DNA of 64,000 nucleotides from Devosia sp. GTDB lineage: Bacteria > Pseudomonadota > Alphaproteobacteria > Rhizobiales > Devosiaceae. Under the pieces are notes generated by a model. That model saw only the letters and a list, made by a program, of their open reading frames with translations. It was not told the origin of the DNA and made no database searches. The stretch covers positions 1 through 64,000 of the forward strand of contig JAQGJK010000026.1 in the NCBI GenBank assembly GCA_028290665.1, written 5' to 3'. The translations under genes and the position numbers were made by a program. The stretch's first letter is position 1; every line of letters begins with the position of its first letter. This document shows, in pieces, positions 53,826 to 62,949 of this stretch.

Positions 53826-55217
53826 ATGGCCAAAGCAAAATCCAGTTTCATCTGCCAGGTCTGCGGTGCGGTCTACACCCGCTGGCAGGGTCGCTGCGAC
53901 TCGTGCGGCGACTGGAACACCATCGCCGAGGAGCTGACCGATTCGGGCGTCGGCGCCGGGCCGAAATCGGTGTCGGGCACCGGTCGCGCCGTACCGCTGG
54001 TGCCGCTCGCCGGTGAAACTGAAAGCGCCGCGCGCATCGAAACCGGCATCGCCGAACTCGATCGGGTCCTCGGCGGTGGTTTCGTCATGGGCTCGGCCAT
54101 CCTCGTCGGCGGCGACCCCGGCATCGGCAAATCGACGCTGCTGCTGCAGGCCGCCGCGGCGCTCGCCGAACGCGGCCGCTCGGTGGTCTATGTCTCGGGC
54201 GAAGAGGCCGTCGGCCAGATCCGCCTCCGCGCCCAGCGCCTCGGGCTCGGCGATCGCAATGTCGCCCTCGCCAGTGAAACCAACGCCGAGAACATTCTCG
54301 CCACCCTCGCCGCCGGCAGCCCGCCGCATCTCGTCATCATCGATTCGATTCAGACGCTGTGGACCGATCGCGTCGAGAGCGCCCCCGGCACCGTCACCCA
54401 GGTCCGTACTTCGGCCCAGGCCCTCACCCGCTACGCTAAGAAAAGCGGCGCCGCCGTAGTTCTCGTCGGACACGTCACCAAGGACGGCCAGATCGCCGGG
54501 CCGCGCGTCGTCGAGCACATGGTCGATGCGGTGCTATATTTCGAGGGCGACACCAGCCATACCTTCCGCATCCTCCGCGGCGTCAAGAACCGCTTCGGCG
54601 CCACCGACGAGATCGGGGTGTTCGAAATGACCTCGCTCGGGTTGAAGGAAGTCGCCAACCCATCGGCGCTGTTCCTCGATCAGCGCGACAAGGGCGCCTC
54701 GGGCTCGGCGGTGTTCGCCGGCATGGAGGGCACCCGCCCGGTGCTCGTCGAAATCCAGGCCTTGGTGTCCCCCTCGCCGCTCGGCACGCCGCGCCGCGCC
54801 GTCGTCGGCTGGGATTCGTCCCGCCTCTCGATGGTACTCGCGGTGCTCGAAAGTCGCTGCGGCGTCCGGATCGGGGCCAACGATATCTACCTCAATGTCG
54901 CCGGCGGCCTCAAAGTCGGCGAGCCCGCCGCCGACCTGGCCGTCGCCGCGGCGCTGATCTCGTCGCTGACCAACGCCCCCCTACCCCCCGACGCGGTGTA
55001 TTTTGGCGAAATTTCGCTGGCCGGTGGCGTCCGCCCCGTCGTCCACGCCTCGCTGCGCCTGCGCGAGGCGCAAAAGCTCGGGTTTTCCTCGGCCATCACC
55101 GGCCGGCTCGGCACCGGCGACAAGGCCGGCGGCATCGTCGTGTCGGAATTTTCCGAACTCGCCGACCTCGTTGGACGCATCGCCGCCAATGGTCGCAAGG
55201 CCCCGACGGTCGACTAG
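53826..55217 (+). CDS. radA: DNA repair protein RadA
   Basis: A 463-residue ATPase promoting branch migration in recombination. Zinc finger C10, C13, C24, C27; Walker A GGDPGIGKST at 95-104; the RadA-specific KNRFGATDEIG; and a C-terminal Lon-protease-like domain (GGLKVGEPAADLAVAAALISS). Ten bases after the MAPEG gene. Confidence 0.97.
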   Translation: MAKAKSSFICQVCGAVYTRWQGRCDSCGDWNTIAEELTDSGVGAGPKSVSGTGRAVPLVPLAGETESAARIETGIAELDRVLGGGFVMGSAILVGGDPGIGKSTLLLQAAAALAERGRSVVYVSGEEAVGQIRLRAQRLGLGDRNVALASETNAENILATLAAGSPPHLVIIDSIQTLWTDRVESAPGTVTQVRTSAQALTRYAKKSGAAVVLVGHVTKDGQIAGPRVVEHMVDAVLYFEGDTSHTFRILRGVKNRFGATDEIGVFEMTSLGLKEVANPSALFLDQRDKGASGSAVFAGMEGTRPVLVEIQALVSPSPLGTPRRAVVGWDSSRLSMVLAVLESRCGVRIGANDIYLNVAGGLKVGEPAADLAVAAALISSLTNAPLPPDAVYFGEISLAGGVRPVVHASLRLREAQKLGFSSAITGRLGTGDKAGGIVVSEFSELADLVGRIAANGRKAPTVD

Positions 55218-55367
55218 CGGCGTTTTCTCTACCCGAACCGGTGTCCACTTCGCTTGAAAACGCTCTAGCCGGTGCACAACCAGTCGTGTCCGGCGGACGC
55301 GCTTGGATTCCGTCGGCAAAGCGGGTAAACGGGGCGTTAAGACAACTTTCCGGGACCGTAAAGCAAC

Positions 55368-56009
55368 ATGTTAACCGCGTTCGATGTCGGTGTGGGTATC
55401 CTCGTGCTCATCTCGGCGATCCTCGCCGCTGTGCGCGGCCTCACCCGGGAAGTGCTCTCGCTCGTCACCTGGGCAGGTTCGGCGGCGCTGGCCGCCTATG
55501 CCTATTTCTATCACCAGGACATCGCCCGGCAGTACATCTCCGAGAGTATCGTCGCCGATATCGTCACCGTCGTCGGCGTCTTCATCGTGTCGCTGATCAT
55601 CCTGCATTTGTTCACCATGAAGCTCGCCGATTGGGTGGTCGACAGCCGCATCGGGCCGCTCGACCGGACACTGGGCTTCGTCTTTGGCGGGTTGCGCGGC
55701 ATGCTCATCGCCATCGTGCTGGTGATATTCGGCAGCTGGCTGCTACCGACCCTGCCGCCATGGGCCGCCGAGGCGCGAACCTTCCCGATGCTCGAGAACG
55801 CCGGGTTTACCCTGATCGGCATGCTGCCCGAGGATCTCGAAAAGCAGGTCACCGATTTGCTGCAGCGCGGCACAGGCGGCGATACCGTGGCCCCGGATGA
55901 CGCTCCGGTCGATGGCACGGTGACGCCTCGTGCGCCGGGCACGGTTGCGCCGGATGCGACCCCGGACCCCGATGCCGCGCCGCTCGAGCCGAGCGCTACG
56001 CAGACCTGA
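55368..56009 (+). CDS. cvpA: CvpA family membrane protein
   Basis: A 213-residue protein with four N-terminal helices (FDVGVGILVLISAILAAVRGLTREVLSLVTW, then IGPLDRTLGFVFGGLRGMLIAIV) and a Pro/Asp/Thr-rich disordered C-terminal tail (about 165-213). CvpA proteins have been tied to colicin V export and envelope stress. Order cvpA-purF is widely conserved. Confidence 0.9.
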   Translation: MLTAFDVGVGILVLISAILAAVRGLTREVLSLVTWAGSAALAAYAYFYHQDIARQYISESIVADIVTVVGVFIVSLIILHLFTMKLADWVVDSRIGPLDRTLGFVFGGLRGMLIAIVLVIFGSWLLPTLPPWAAEARTFPMLENAGFTLIGMLPEDLEKQVTDLLQRGTGGDTVAPDDAPVDGTVTPRAPGTVAPDATPDPDAAPLEPSATQT

Positions 56010-56096
56010 CCTGCAGCGGCTATTTTCCCGTCTGCCGTCGACAATGCCGGCCGCGATGCGGTATGGGATTTCGCAGTTACCACAAGGTGTCCCCGC

Positions 56097-57587
56097 GTGA
56101 CTGACTCACCCCATTTCAATCTCGACCTCGACGGCGATACGCTGCGCGAAGAGTGCGGGGTGTTCGGCATTCTCGGACATCCCGATGCCGGCGCGCTCAC
56201 CGCATTGGGGTTGCACGCGCTGCAGCATCGCGGCCAGGAAGCGGCGGGCATCGTCACTTTCGATTCCCGGCAGTTCCACTCCGAACGGCACCTCGGCCTC
56301 GTCGGCGATCATTTCACCGATCCAGCGACGCTGGCGAAACTTCCCGGCACCATCGCCATGGGCCATGTCCGCTATTCGACCACTGGCGAAACCATCCTCC
56401 GCAACGTCCAGCCGCTGTTCGCCGAACTCGAAGTCGGCGGCATCGCCATTGCTCATAACGGCAATTTCACCAATGGGCTGACGCTCCGTCGCCAGTTGAT
56501 CTCTGAGGGCGCCATCTGCCAATCGACTTCCGATACCGAAGTCGTTCTTCACCTGATCGCCCGGTCGCGCCGCCAATCGTCGTCCGACCGCTTCGTCGAT
56601 GCGCTGATGCACCTCGAAGGCGCCTTCTCGCTCGTCGCCATGACCCGCACCAAGCTGATCGGCGCCCGCGACGCCAACGGCATTCGCCCGCTGGTGCTCG
56701 GCGACCTCGACGGGAAGCCGATCTTCGCCTCCGAGACTTGCGCCCTCGATATCATCGGCGCGAAATTCGTCCGCGACGTCCAGAATGGCGAAGTGGTGAT
56801 CTGCGAAATCCAGCCGGATGGCCGCATCACCATCGACAGCGTCAAGCCGTTTGCCCCGCGGCCCGAGCGGCTGTGCCTGTTCGAATACGTCTATTTCGCC
56901 CGTCCCGATTCGGTGGTCGGCGGCCGCAATGTCTACGGCGCGCGCAAGCGGATGGGCATCAACTTAGCCCGTGAAGCTTACATCGATGCTGATGTCGTCG
57001 TGCCGGTGCCCGATGGCGGCACCCCGGCAGCCATCGGCTATGCCCAGCAATCGGGCATCCCGTTCGAACTCGGCATCATCCGCAATCACTATGTCGGTCG
57101 CACCTTCATCGAGCCCAGCCAGTCGATCCGCGCCCTCGGCGTCAAGCTCAAGCACTCGGCCAACCGCGCTGAAATCGAAGGCAAGCGCGTCATCCTCGTC
57201 GATGATTCGAGCGTTCGCGTCACCACCTCGGTCAAGATCGTGCAGATGATCCGCGAGGCCGGGGCGCGCGAAGTCCATATCCGCGTCGCCTCGCCGATGA
57301 TCACCCATTCCGATTATTACGGCATCGACACGCCCGATCCCGAAAAACTGCTGGCCAACCAGCATGCCGATGTCGAATCGATGTGCCGCTGGATCGGCGC
57401 CGACTCGCTGCAGTTCCTGTCGATCGGCGGGCTCTACGACGCCGTCGGCGGCCGGCCGCGCAATCCGCTGAGCCCACAATTCACCGACCATTACTTCACC
57501 GGCGATTATCCGACCCCGCTGACCGATCTCGACGGCAGCACCAGGCACGAGCCCCGGCAATTCGCGCTGATGCGCGAAGCCGGGTGA
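56097..57587 (+). CDS. purF: Amidophosphoribosyltransferase
   Basis: A 496-residue first enzyme of purine synthesis. A 19-residue propeptide precedes the nucleophile Cys20 (EECGVFGI); the glutaminase half has [10 protein letters not shown] and AHNGNFTNG. In the phosphoribosyltransferase half the usual PRPP loop DDSIVRGTTS reads [10 protein letters not shown] (residues 369-378), so a normally invariant Gly is Val. The rest of the domain is well conserved. GTG start at 56097. Confidence 0.95.
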   Translation: MTDSPHFNLDLDGDTLREECGVFGILGHPDAGALTALGLHALQHRGQEAAGIVTFDSRQFHSERHLGLVGDHFTDPATLAKLPGTIAMGHVRYSTTGETILRNVQPLFAELEVGGIAIAHNGNFTNGLTLRRQLISEGAICQSTSDTEVVLHLIARSRRQSSSDRFVDALMHLEGAFSLVAMTRTKLIGARDANGIRPLVLGDLDGKPIFASETCALDIIGAKFVRDVQNGEVVICEIQPDGRITIDSVKPFAPRPERLCLFEYVYFARPDSVVGGRNVYGARKRMGINLAREAYIDADVVVPVPDGGTPAAIGYAQQSGIPFELGIIRNHYVGRTFIEPSQSIRALGVKLKHSANRAEIEGKRVILVDDSSVRVTTSVKIVQMIREAGAREVHIRVASPMITHSDYYGIDTPDPEKLLANQHADVESMCRWIGADSLQFLSIGGLYDAVGGRPRNPLSPQFTDHYFTGDYPTPLTDLDGSTRHEPRQFALMREAG

Positions 57588-57644
57588 TTCCGACCCGCTA
57601 AGGTCTGCGGGGTGGCTTGCGCCATTGCCCCCCAGCCGCTATGC

Positions 57645-57667
57645 GCCCTCAGGCGTTCGCTGAGGGC
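57645..57667 (+). promoter_or_regulatory. Hairpin covering the SDR ribosome site
   Basis: GCCCTCAG and CTGAGGGC form a perfect 8-bp stem with loop GCGTTCG. The 3' arm contains GAGGG, the Shine-Dalgarno sequence for the TTG start at 57674, so the stem could limit translation. Confidence 0.45.
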
Positions 57668-57673
57668 TGCAGT

Positions 57674-58420
57674 TTGACCATCGAAAACGATCTGACCGGC
57701 CGGGTGATCCTCGTCACCGGCGCCTCGCGCGGTATCGGCTACGCCACCGCGCGCGAACTCGGTCGGCGCGGCGCGCATGTCGTCGCCGTCGCCCGCACCG
57801 TCGGCGGCCTCGAGGAACTCGACGACGAGATCAACGCCGCCGGCGGATCGGCAACGCTGGTGCCGCTCGACCTACGCGATTTCGATGCCATCGACCGCCT
57901 CGGCGCCACCATTTTCGAGCGGTTCAAAAAGCTCGACGGGCTGGTCGGCAACGCCGCAATGCTCGGCACCATCACGCCGCTCGGGCATATGCGTCCGGCC
58001 GAATTCGAGCGGCTGTTCGCGCTCAACGTCACCGTCAATTTCCGGCTGGTGCGTTCATTCGATTTGCTATTGCGCCAGTCAAACGCTGCGCGCGTCGTGT
58101 TCCTGACCGCCGGGCCGCTGGTCAAGGCCAACCCGTATTTCGGCCCCTACCACGCGACCAAAGCCGCGCTCGAAACCCTCGCCGCCGCCTACGCCGCCGA
58201 AATGAAATCCACCTCCGTCAAGATCAACGCCTTCCACCCCGGCCCCCTCCGCACCCGCCTCCGCGTCGCCGGGTGGCCAGGCGAAGACCCCGCCCAACAA
58301 CGTCCCCCGGAAACCGTAGCCCCCGCCATCGCCGACCTGCTGTCGCCAGCTTATGCATACACCGGAATGCTCATCGATTTCCCGACCGGGACGACAGAGA
58401 AGCTGCTTGGGGCTGGCTGA
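57674..58420 (+). CDS. Short-chain dehydrogenase/reductase
   Basis: A 248-residue Rossmann-fold SDR: LVTGASRGIGYATARELG for the cofactor, GNAAMLGTITPLGHM, and YxxxK in PYHATKAALE. The catalytic Ser, normally 13 residues before the Tyr, is Ala, with Thr one position before it, so chemistry may differ. The substrate is unknown. Start is ambiguous: TTG 57674 has GAGGG (in a hairpin); ATG 57641 would add 11 residues. Follows purF by 86 bp. Confidence 0.8.
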   Translation: MTIENDLTGRVILVTGASRGIGYATARELGRRGAHVVAVARTVGGLEELDDEINAAGGSATLVPLDLRDFDAIDRLGATIFERFKKLDGLVGNAAMLGTITPLGHMRPAEFERLFALNVTVNFRLVRSFDLLLRQSNAARVVFLTAGPLVKANPYFGPYHATKAALETLAAAYAAEMKSTSVKINAFHPGPLRTRLRVAGWPGEDPAQQRPPETVAPAIADLLSPAYAYTGMLIDFPTGTTEKLLGAG

Positions 58421-58439
58421 AGGGGTCATGCTGAGCCCC

Positions 58440-58515
58440 GCATCCCGCGGGCTTGACCCGCGGGCCCATTATGAGTCCGCTCCTGGATCCGCGGGTCAAG
58501 CCCGCGGAAGGCGAG
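58440..58515. repeat. Palindrome doublet, possible non-autonomous copy
   Basis: Two inverted copies of a palindrome: CCCGCGGGCTTGACCCGCGG (58444-58463) and CCGCGGGTCAAGCCCGCGG (58489-58507), with 25 bases between containing ATGAG. The flanks GCATC and AAGGCGAGA match those of the palindromes on either side of the GIY-YIG gene, so this may be a copy that lost the gene. Confidence 0.7.
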
Positions 58516-58570
58516 AAAGGGAGTTGCTCGGCCTTCGCACACAGAGCCCCGCGGGCAGTTCGTAAACTCG

Positions 58571-58940
58571 GCATCCCGCGGGCTTGACCTGCGGGCCTAT
58601 CTACCGTCCCATCCTCCGATGAGCGCCTGGGTCTACATCCTCGCCAGCCAACGCAATGGCACCATCTACATCGGCGCGACGACGAATCTCATCAAGCGCA
58701 CCTGGGAGCACAAGAACGATGTCGTTCCCGGCTTCACCAAGGATTACAGCGTCCACACCCTGGTCTGGTTCGAAACACATTCGGGCATTTACAACGCCCT
58801 GCAACGCGAACGCACCATGAAGCATTGGAAGCGCCTCTGGAAAGTTGCGCTCATCGAAGCAAACAATCCGGAGTGGAACGACCTCTACGACGAAATCACC
58901 CTCTGAGCTGGGTCCGCGGGTCAAGCCCGCGGAAGGCGAG
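58571..58940 (+). mobile_element. Candidate REP-like unit with GIY-YIG nuclease
   Basis: A palindrome at 58575-58595 (GCATC-flanked type) and an inverted palindrome at 58914-58932 (AAGGCGAGA-flanked type) enclose a 95-codon GIY-YIG gene, with 23 and 7 bases of spacer. The arrangement is the same as in the gene-less doublet at 58440-58515. No target-site duplication was established, so mobility is an inference. Confidence 0.45.
58619..58906 (+). CDS. GIY-YIG nuclease family protein
   Basis: A 95-residue single-domain GIY-YIG protein: WVYILASQRNGTIYIGATTNLIKRTWEHKN supplies the GIY- and YIG-equivalent tyrosines and catalytic Arg, and KVALIEANNPEWNDLY is the C-terminal block with the metal-binding Glu typical of the small YhbQ/URI-like group. 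Targets are unknown. The gene is hemmed in by palindromic repeats on both sides. Confidence 0.9.
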   Translation: MSAWVYILASQRNGTIYIGATTNLIKRTWEHKNDVVPGFTKDYSVHTLVWFETHSGIYNALQRERTMKHWKRLWKVALIEANNPEWNDLYDEITL

Positions 58941-58949
58941 AGATGTAGG

Positions 58950-59013
58950 GAAGGTAGAGAAGGTTAGTGAAGGTTAGGAAGGTTAGGAAGGTTAGGTAGG
59001 GCAGGAAGGGTAG
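58950..59013. repeat. Tandem 9-mer repeat GAAGGTTAG
   Basis: About seven imperfect copies of GAAGGTTAG in a row, with variants GAAGGTAGA, GTAGGGCAG and GAAGGGTAG. Strand-asymmetric and purine-rich. It follows the right palindrome of the GIY-YIG unit. No gene is present in 58907-59145. Confidence 0.8.
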
Positions 59014-59101
59014 AACAGCGGTTGCTCCGTTCACTCACAAACCCCGCCTCCAACCAAAGCCTCGCGCAACCCAACCCCCACCACAAATCAAAACCCCGCA
59101 T

Positions 59102-59122
59102 CCCGCGGGCTTGACTCGCGGG
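59102..59122. repeat. Fifth palindrome copy
   Basis: CCCGCGGGCTTGACTCGCGG (59102-59121) with the same GCATC left flank as the copies at 58444 and 58575, forward orientation, 24 bp from the 3' end of the CBS gene. It could also act in transcript end formation there. Confidence 0.7.
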
Positions 59123-59145
59123 CCCACCTTGCCGCGAACACGAGC

Positions 59146-60423
59146 CTACCCCGCCTTCTCCATCAGCACTTTATCGATCCGCCGACCGTCCAAATCTACC
59201 ACCTCAAACCGCCACCCATCAGCCTCAAAGTGCTCGCCGACCTTGGGCAAATGGCTGATCTGGTCGAGCACATAACCTGCGACGGTTTCAAACCGCGCAT
59301 CGCGCGCCACCGGAACGCTGAACCGCTCGGCGAATTCGTCGACCGGCATCCAGCCCGAGACCAAGAAACTGCCGTCGTCGCGCTTGACCACCGGCTGTTC
59401 GGCGCCATCCTCCTCGGTATAGATGCCGGTGATGGCTTCGAGGATGTCGCCGGAGGTGACGATGCCCTCGAAGTGCCCGTACTCGTCAAACACCAGCGCC
59501 AGATGCACCGGCGAGGCCCGGATGGCGCGCACCACTTCGAGCGCCTCCGAGCGGTCCATCACCACCGGCGCTTTTTCGAGATGCTTCCTGATATCGAGCG
59601 GCCGATTGGCGGCAAAATCGTCGATCAAATCGCTGCGCAGGATCACCCCGACGATCGAGTCCGAATCACCGTCCTGCACCGGCAGGCGCGAACGGTTGGA
59701 ATTCAGTACCGCGTTGCGGATTTCCTCGGGCGTATCGGCAAGGTCGATCACCTCGACATCGCCGCGCGGCGTCATCAGCCCGCGCGCCGAACGGTCGGCA
59801 AGGCGCATCACCCCCGAGATCATGTCGCGCTCGCCGGTTTCGAACACCCCCGCGCTTTCGGCCTCGGCGATGATGGTGCGGACTTCTTCCTCGGTCACCG
59901 TCTCCTCGGATTCCCCGACCTGCCGCAGTAGTCGCAGCACCATCTTGCCCGACAGATCGAGCAGGAACACCAGCGGCCCGGCGACCCGGGCGATAAACTC
60001 CATCGCCGGCGCCACCCGCGCCGCGACGCCCTCGGGATCGCGCAGGGCGATTTGCTTGGGGACCAGTTCGCCGATGATCAGCGACACATAGGTGATAAGC
60101 ACCACCACCACGCCGACGCCGACGACATCGGCGATGTTATCGGGCACACCGAGCGACAGCAGCCAATCGGTCAACCTCGCGCCAAGGGTCGCGCCCGACA
60201 CGGCGCCGGACAGCACACCGACCAGCGTGATGCCGATTTGCACCGAGGACAGGAATTTGCCCGGATCCTCGGCGAGTTTGAGCGCGACCGCTGCGCCCTT
60301 GTTGCCATCGGCGGCCATCACCTTCAGCCGCGCCGTGCGGGCCGAGACCACGGCGAGTTCGGACATGGCGAGCGCACCGTTGAACACAGTGAGCACGACG
60401 ACGATCAAAATTTCAAAGAACAC
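59146..60423 (-). CDS. CNNM/CBS/CorC-domain hemolysin-family protein
   Basis: A 425-residue inner-membrane protein: DUF21/CNNM transmembrane domain (about 1-180, ILIVVVLTVFNGALAMSELAVV, GELVPKQIALRDPE), a CBS pair (about 205-330, MTPRGDVEVIDLADTP, LALVFDEYGHFEGIVTSGDILEAI) and a C-terminal CorC_HlyC domain. Related proteins handle Mg2+ or Co2+. GTG start at 60423. Possible -10 TATAAT upstream. Confidence 0.9.
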   Translation of the reverse strand: MFFEILIVVVLTVFNGALAMSELAVVSARTARLKVMAADGNKGAAVALKLAEDPGKFLSSVQIGITLVGVLSGAVSGATLGARLTDWLLSLGVPDNIADVVGVGVVVVLITYVSLIIGELVPKQIALRDPEGVAARVAPAMEFIARVAGPLVFLLDLSGKMVLRLLRQVGESEETVTEEEVRTIIAEAESAGVFETGERDMISGVMRLADRSARGLMTPRGDVEVIDLADTPEEIRNAVLNSNRSRLPVQDGDSDSIVGVILRSDLIDDFAANRPLDIRKHLEKAPVVMDRSEALEVVRAIRASPVHLALVFDEYGHFEGIVTSGDILEAITGIYTEEDGAEQPVVKRDDGSFLVSGWMPVDEFAERFSVPVARDARFETVAGYVLDQISHLPKVGEHFEADGWRFEVVDLDGRRIDKVLMEKAG

Positions 60424-60479
60424 GAATCAGGAACTGGTTATGCGGCCCGCACTCGGCAGCGGGGCGCTCTGGCGCTGGT

Positions 60480-60508
60480 ATTATAGCGGGACGCTCGCCG
60501 CCTCGCTA
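60480..60508 (-). promoter_or_regulatory. Possible promoter of the CNNM/CBS gene
   Basis: Minus strand has an exact TATAAT (plus 60480-60485). The matching -35 at 17 bases (TAGCGA, plus 60503-60508) is weak. The start codon is 57 bases downstream. The 136-bp spacer 60424-60559 holds no gene. Confidence 0.4.
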
Positions 60509-60559
60509 CAGCCGACGCCGTACACTTCCCGCTTCCATCAATACACAGCGTCGCTTCGC

Positions 60560-62002
60560 TTAATGCAGCTTGCGCACGCCTTCGGTCGAATAAGGGTTAT
60601 CGCCGCCACGAATCCACAGCCGAATGGGTGTGCCCGGCAGGTCGAGCGCCTCGCGCATGCCGTTGACGAGGTAACGCTGATACGAAGCCGGCACCGCATC
60701 GGGGCGTGAGGCGAAGATGATGAAACTCGGCGGCCGGGTCTTGGCCTGCGTCATGTAGCGCAGCTTAAGCCGGCGGCCCGACACGGCCGGAGGCGGATGC
60801 GTCTCGGTCATGTCGCCGAGCCAGCGATTGAGCCGCGCCGTGCTGTAATGGCTGTTCCACGCCTCTTCGATGGTGAAAATTGCCGCCATCAGCTTGTCGA
60901 TGTGGCGCCCGTGCAGCCCTGACAGCGTTACCAGCGGCACGCCGCGCAGTTGCGGCAGCAGCCGCTCGCACGCCTCGCGCAAATCGACCAGCGCCTTGCC
61001 CTTGTCCTCGATCAGATCCCATTTGTTGAGCGCAATGACCATTGCCCGGCCCTCGCGCTCGACCAGGTCAGCCAGTTGCAGATCCTGTTTTTCGAACGGG
61101 ATAGTGGCGTCGAGCAGCAGCACCACCACCTCGGCATACTGGATCGAGCGCAGCGAATCGCCGACCGCCATCACCTCGAGCTTTTCATTGACGCGCGATT
61201 TGCGCCTTATGCCGGCGGTATCGACGAGGTTGATCACCCGCCCGTTCCACTCCCACGGCACGAGGATCGAATCGCGGGTGATGCCGGCTTCGGGCCCGGT
61301 CAGCACGCGTTCCTCGCCCACCAACCGGTTGACCAACGTCGACTTGCCGGAATTGGGCCGTCCGATGATGGCGACGTTGAGGTGGCGGTTGGGGTCCCAG
61401 CGGCGCTTGGGCGCATCTTCCTCGGTGCCGTCATCGGGCGGCAGGTCGACATCGACTTCGGGCATCTGGTCGAGCGATGGCATCCTGGCAGTTTGGGCCT
61501 CGGCCGCCCGGTCGATGGCCTGCGAGACGATGGAATGCAAATCCGACATGCCGAGCCCGTGCTCGGCCGAAAGCGCGATCGGCTCGCCGAAACCGAGATT
61601 GTAGGCTTCGAGCAGTCCATCGTTTGCCGCCCGGCCCTCGGCCTTGTTGGCGACGAGATGCACGTCCTTGCCCGCCTTGCGCAGCACCTGGGCAAAGCGT
61701 TGGTCGAGCGGGGTTACCCCGGCGCGGGCGTCGATCATGAACAGGATGACGTCGGCGTCGCGGATCGCCGTCTCGGTCTGCTGACGCATCCGGTCCTCGA
61801 GGCTGCCGTCGCGGACATCCTCGTAACCGGCGGTGTCGAGCACCTTGAAATGCAGATCGGCAATGCGCCCATCGGCCTCGCGACGATCGCGGGTGACGCC
61901 CGGGGTATCGTCGACCAGCGCGATGCGCTTGCCGACCAGCCGGTTGAACAGCGTCGATTTGCCCACATTGGGCCGGCCGACAATGGCAACCGTCACGCTC
62001 AT
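60560..62002 (-). CDS. der: Ribosome-assembly GTPase Der (EngA)
   Basis: A 480-residue protein with two GTPase domains acting in 50S assembly. G1 motifs GRPNVGKST and GRPNSGKST, G3 DTAG in both, G4-type NKAEG and NKWDL, and a C-terminal KH-like domain (LKLRYMTQAKTRPPSFIIFAS). ATG at 62002 with AGGA upstream; the open frame to 62113 is not part of the family. Confidence 0.97.
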   Translation of the reverse strand: MSVTVAIVGRPNVGKSTLFNRLVGKRIALVDDTPGVTRDRREADGRIADLHFKVLDTAGYEDVRDGSLEDRMRQQTETAIRDADVILFMIDARAGVTPLDQRFAQVLRKAGKDVHLVANKAEGRAANDGLLEAYNLGFGEPIALSAEHGLGMSDLHSIVSQAIDRAAEAQTARMPSLDQMPEVDVDLPPDDGTEEDAPKRRWDPNRHLNVAIIGRPNSGKSTLVNRLVGEERVLTGPEAGITRDSILVPWEWNGRVINLVDTAGIRRKSRVNEKLEVMAVGDSLRSIQYAEVVVLLLDATIPFEKQDLQLADLVEREGRAMVIALNKWDLIEDKGKALVDLREACERLLPQLRGVPLVTLSGLHGRHIDKLMAAIFTIEEAWNSHYSTARLNRWLGDMTETHPPPAVSGRRLKLRYMTQAKTRPPSFIIFASRPDAVPASYQRYLVNGMREALDLPGTPIRLWIRGGDNPYSTEGVRKLH

Positions 62003-62036
62003 CGGCGTATCCTGTCTCTTCGTTAGCCGCGCCCGA

Positions 62037-62873
62037 TCAGGGCGTCGGTGCGTCCGCCGCGGGTGCTTCGACCGGCGATGCAGGAGCCGCCGGCGGAGTT
62101 TCCACTGGAACATCCGCTGCCGGAGCGTCGACTACTGGTGCATCAGTGGCCGGCACATCACTGGCCGGCGGCGTTTCCACCGTTGGGGTATCAACCACCG
62201 GTGCCGTCGAAGTATCGCCAAAACCCTGCGCCACCAACTGCGACATGTATAGCTGCATGCGGCTCGCCATATCGGCAGACGCTGTCGGATCGTCAATCAC
62301 CGCCTGGAAAAACCCCGCCGCCTTGGTCAGATCGCCGGCCTTGTACCAAGCCAGCCCCAGCGCCTCGCGGGCGCTGTTCGAGAGCGCATTGCCGGGCACG
62401 GCGAGCGTGCCGACCCGCGTCTCGACATCGGCCGGGGTGCCGCTGTCGACGAGGATATTGCCGGCAAGCACCAGCGCCAGTTCGCGCAGGCGCGGATTGC
62501 TTTCGCTGGTCGCCAGCGCATCATAGGCGGCAACTGCCTCGGCGGGTTTGCCTTCCTTGGCGAGCAGCGCCGCTGCTTTGAACCGCGCCAGCGTCGGATA
62601 GCCGCCCGAACCGGTAGCGATCACGTCCTCGAGTGCGGCATGTGCCGCGGCCGGATCAGCGCCATCGGCCAGGTCCATCGCGGCATAAAACTGGTCCGAG
62701 GACCGCGCCGCGTTGGACGATTGCCACCACTCCCAGACTTCCTTGCCGGCGACGATCAGCACCACGCCCACCGCCGCGCCGATGATGATCGGCCCGTAGC
62801 GCCGCCACAGCGCGCGCATGCGATCGCTGCGCAGCTCCTCGTCGACTTCACGGATGATATTGTCCTGGGACAT
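62037..62873 (-). CDS. YfgM-like TPR membrane protein
   Basis: A 278-residue protein with an N-terminal cytosolic segment (MSQDNIIREVDEELRSDRMRALWRRYG), one helix (PIIIGAAVGVVLIVAGKEVWEWW) and a periplasmic TPR-like region (about 60-215). The last 60 residues are a Pro/Ala/Val/Asp repeat tail. YfgM is an ancillary partner of the Sec translocon and periplasmic chaperones. It precedes der, as in many proteobacteria. Confidence 0.85.
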   Translation of the reverse strand: MSQDNIIREVDEELRSDRMRALWRRYGPIIIGAAVGVVLIVAGKEVWEWWQSSNAARSSDQFYAAMDLADGADPAAAHAALEDVIATGSGGYPTLARFKAAALLAKEGKPAEAVAAYDALATSESNPRLRELALVLAGNILVDSGTPADVETRVGTLAVPGNALSNSAREALGLAWYKAGDLTKAAGFFQAVIDDPTASADMASRMQLYMSQLVAQGFGDTSTAPVVDTPTVETPPASDVPATDAPVVDAPAADVPVETPPAAPASPVEAPAADAPTP

Positions 62874-62949
62874 GAAAGGCCTTGTGCAACGGGCTTTGAA
62901 ACCGGCGGCACCATAGTGACGGCGGTCGGCAAACGCAATCGGAGCGAGG

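Noticed and set aside
58950-59013. Tandem repeat as a CRISPR array
   Set aside because: The 9-mers have no spacers between them and no cas genes are in the window.
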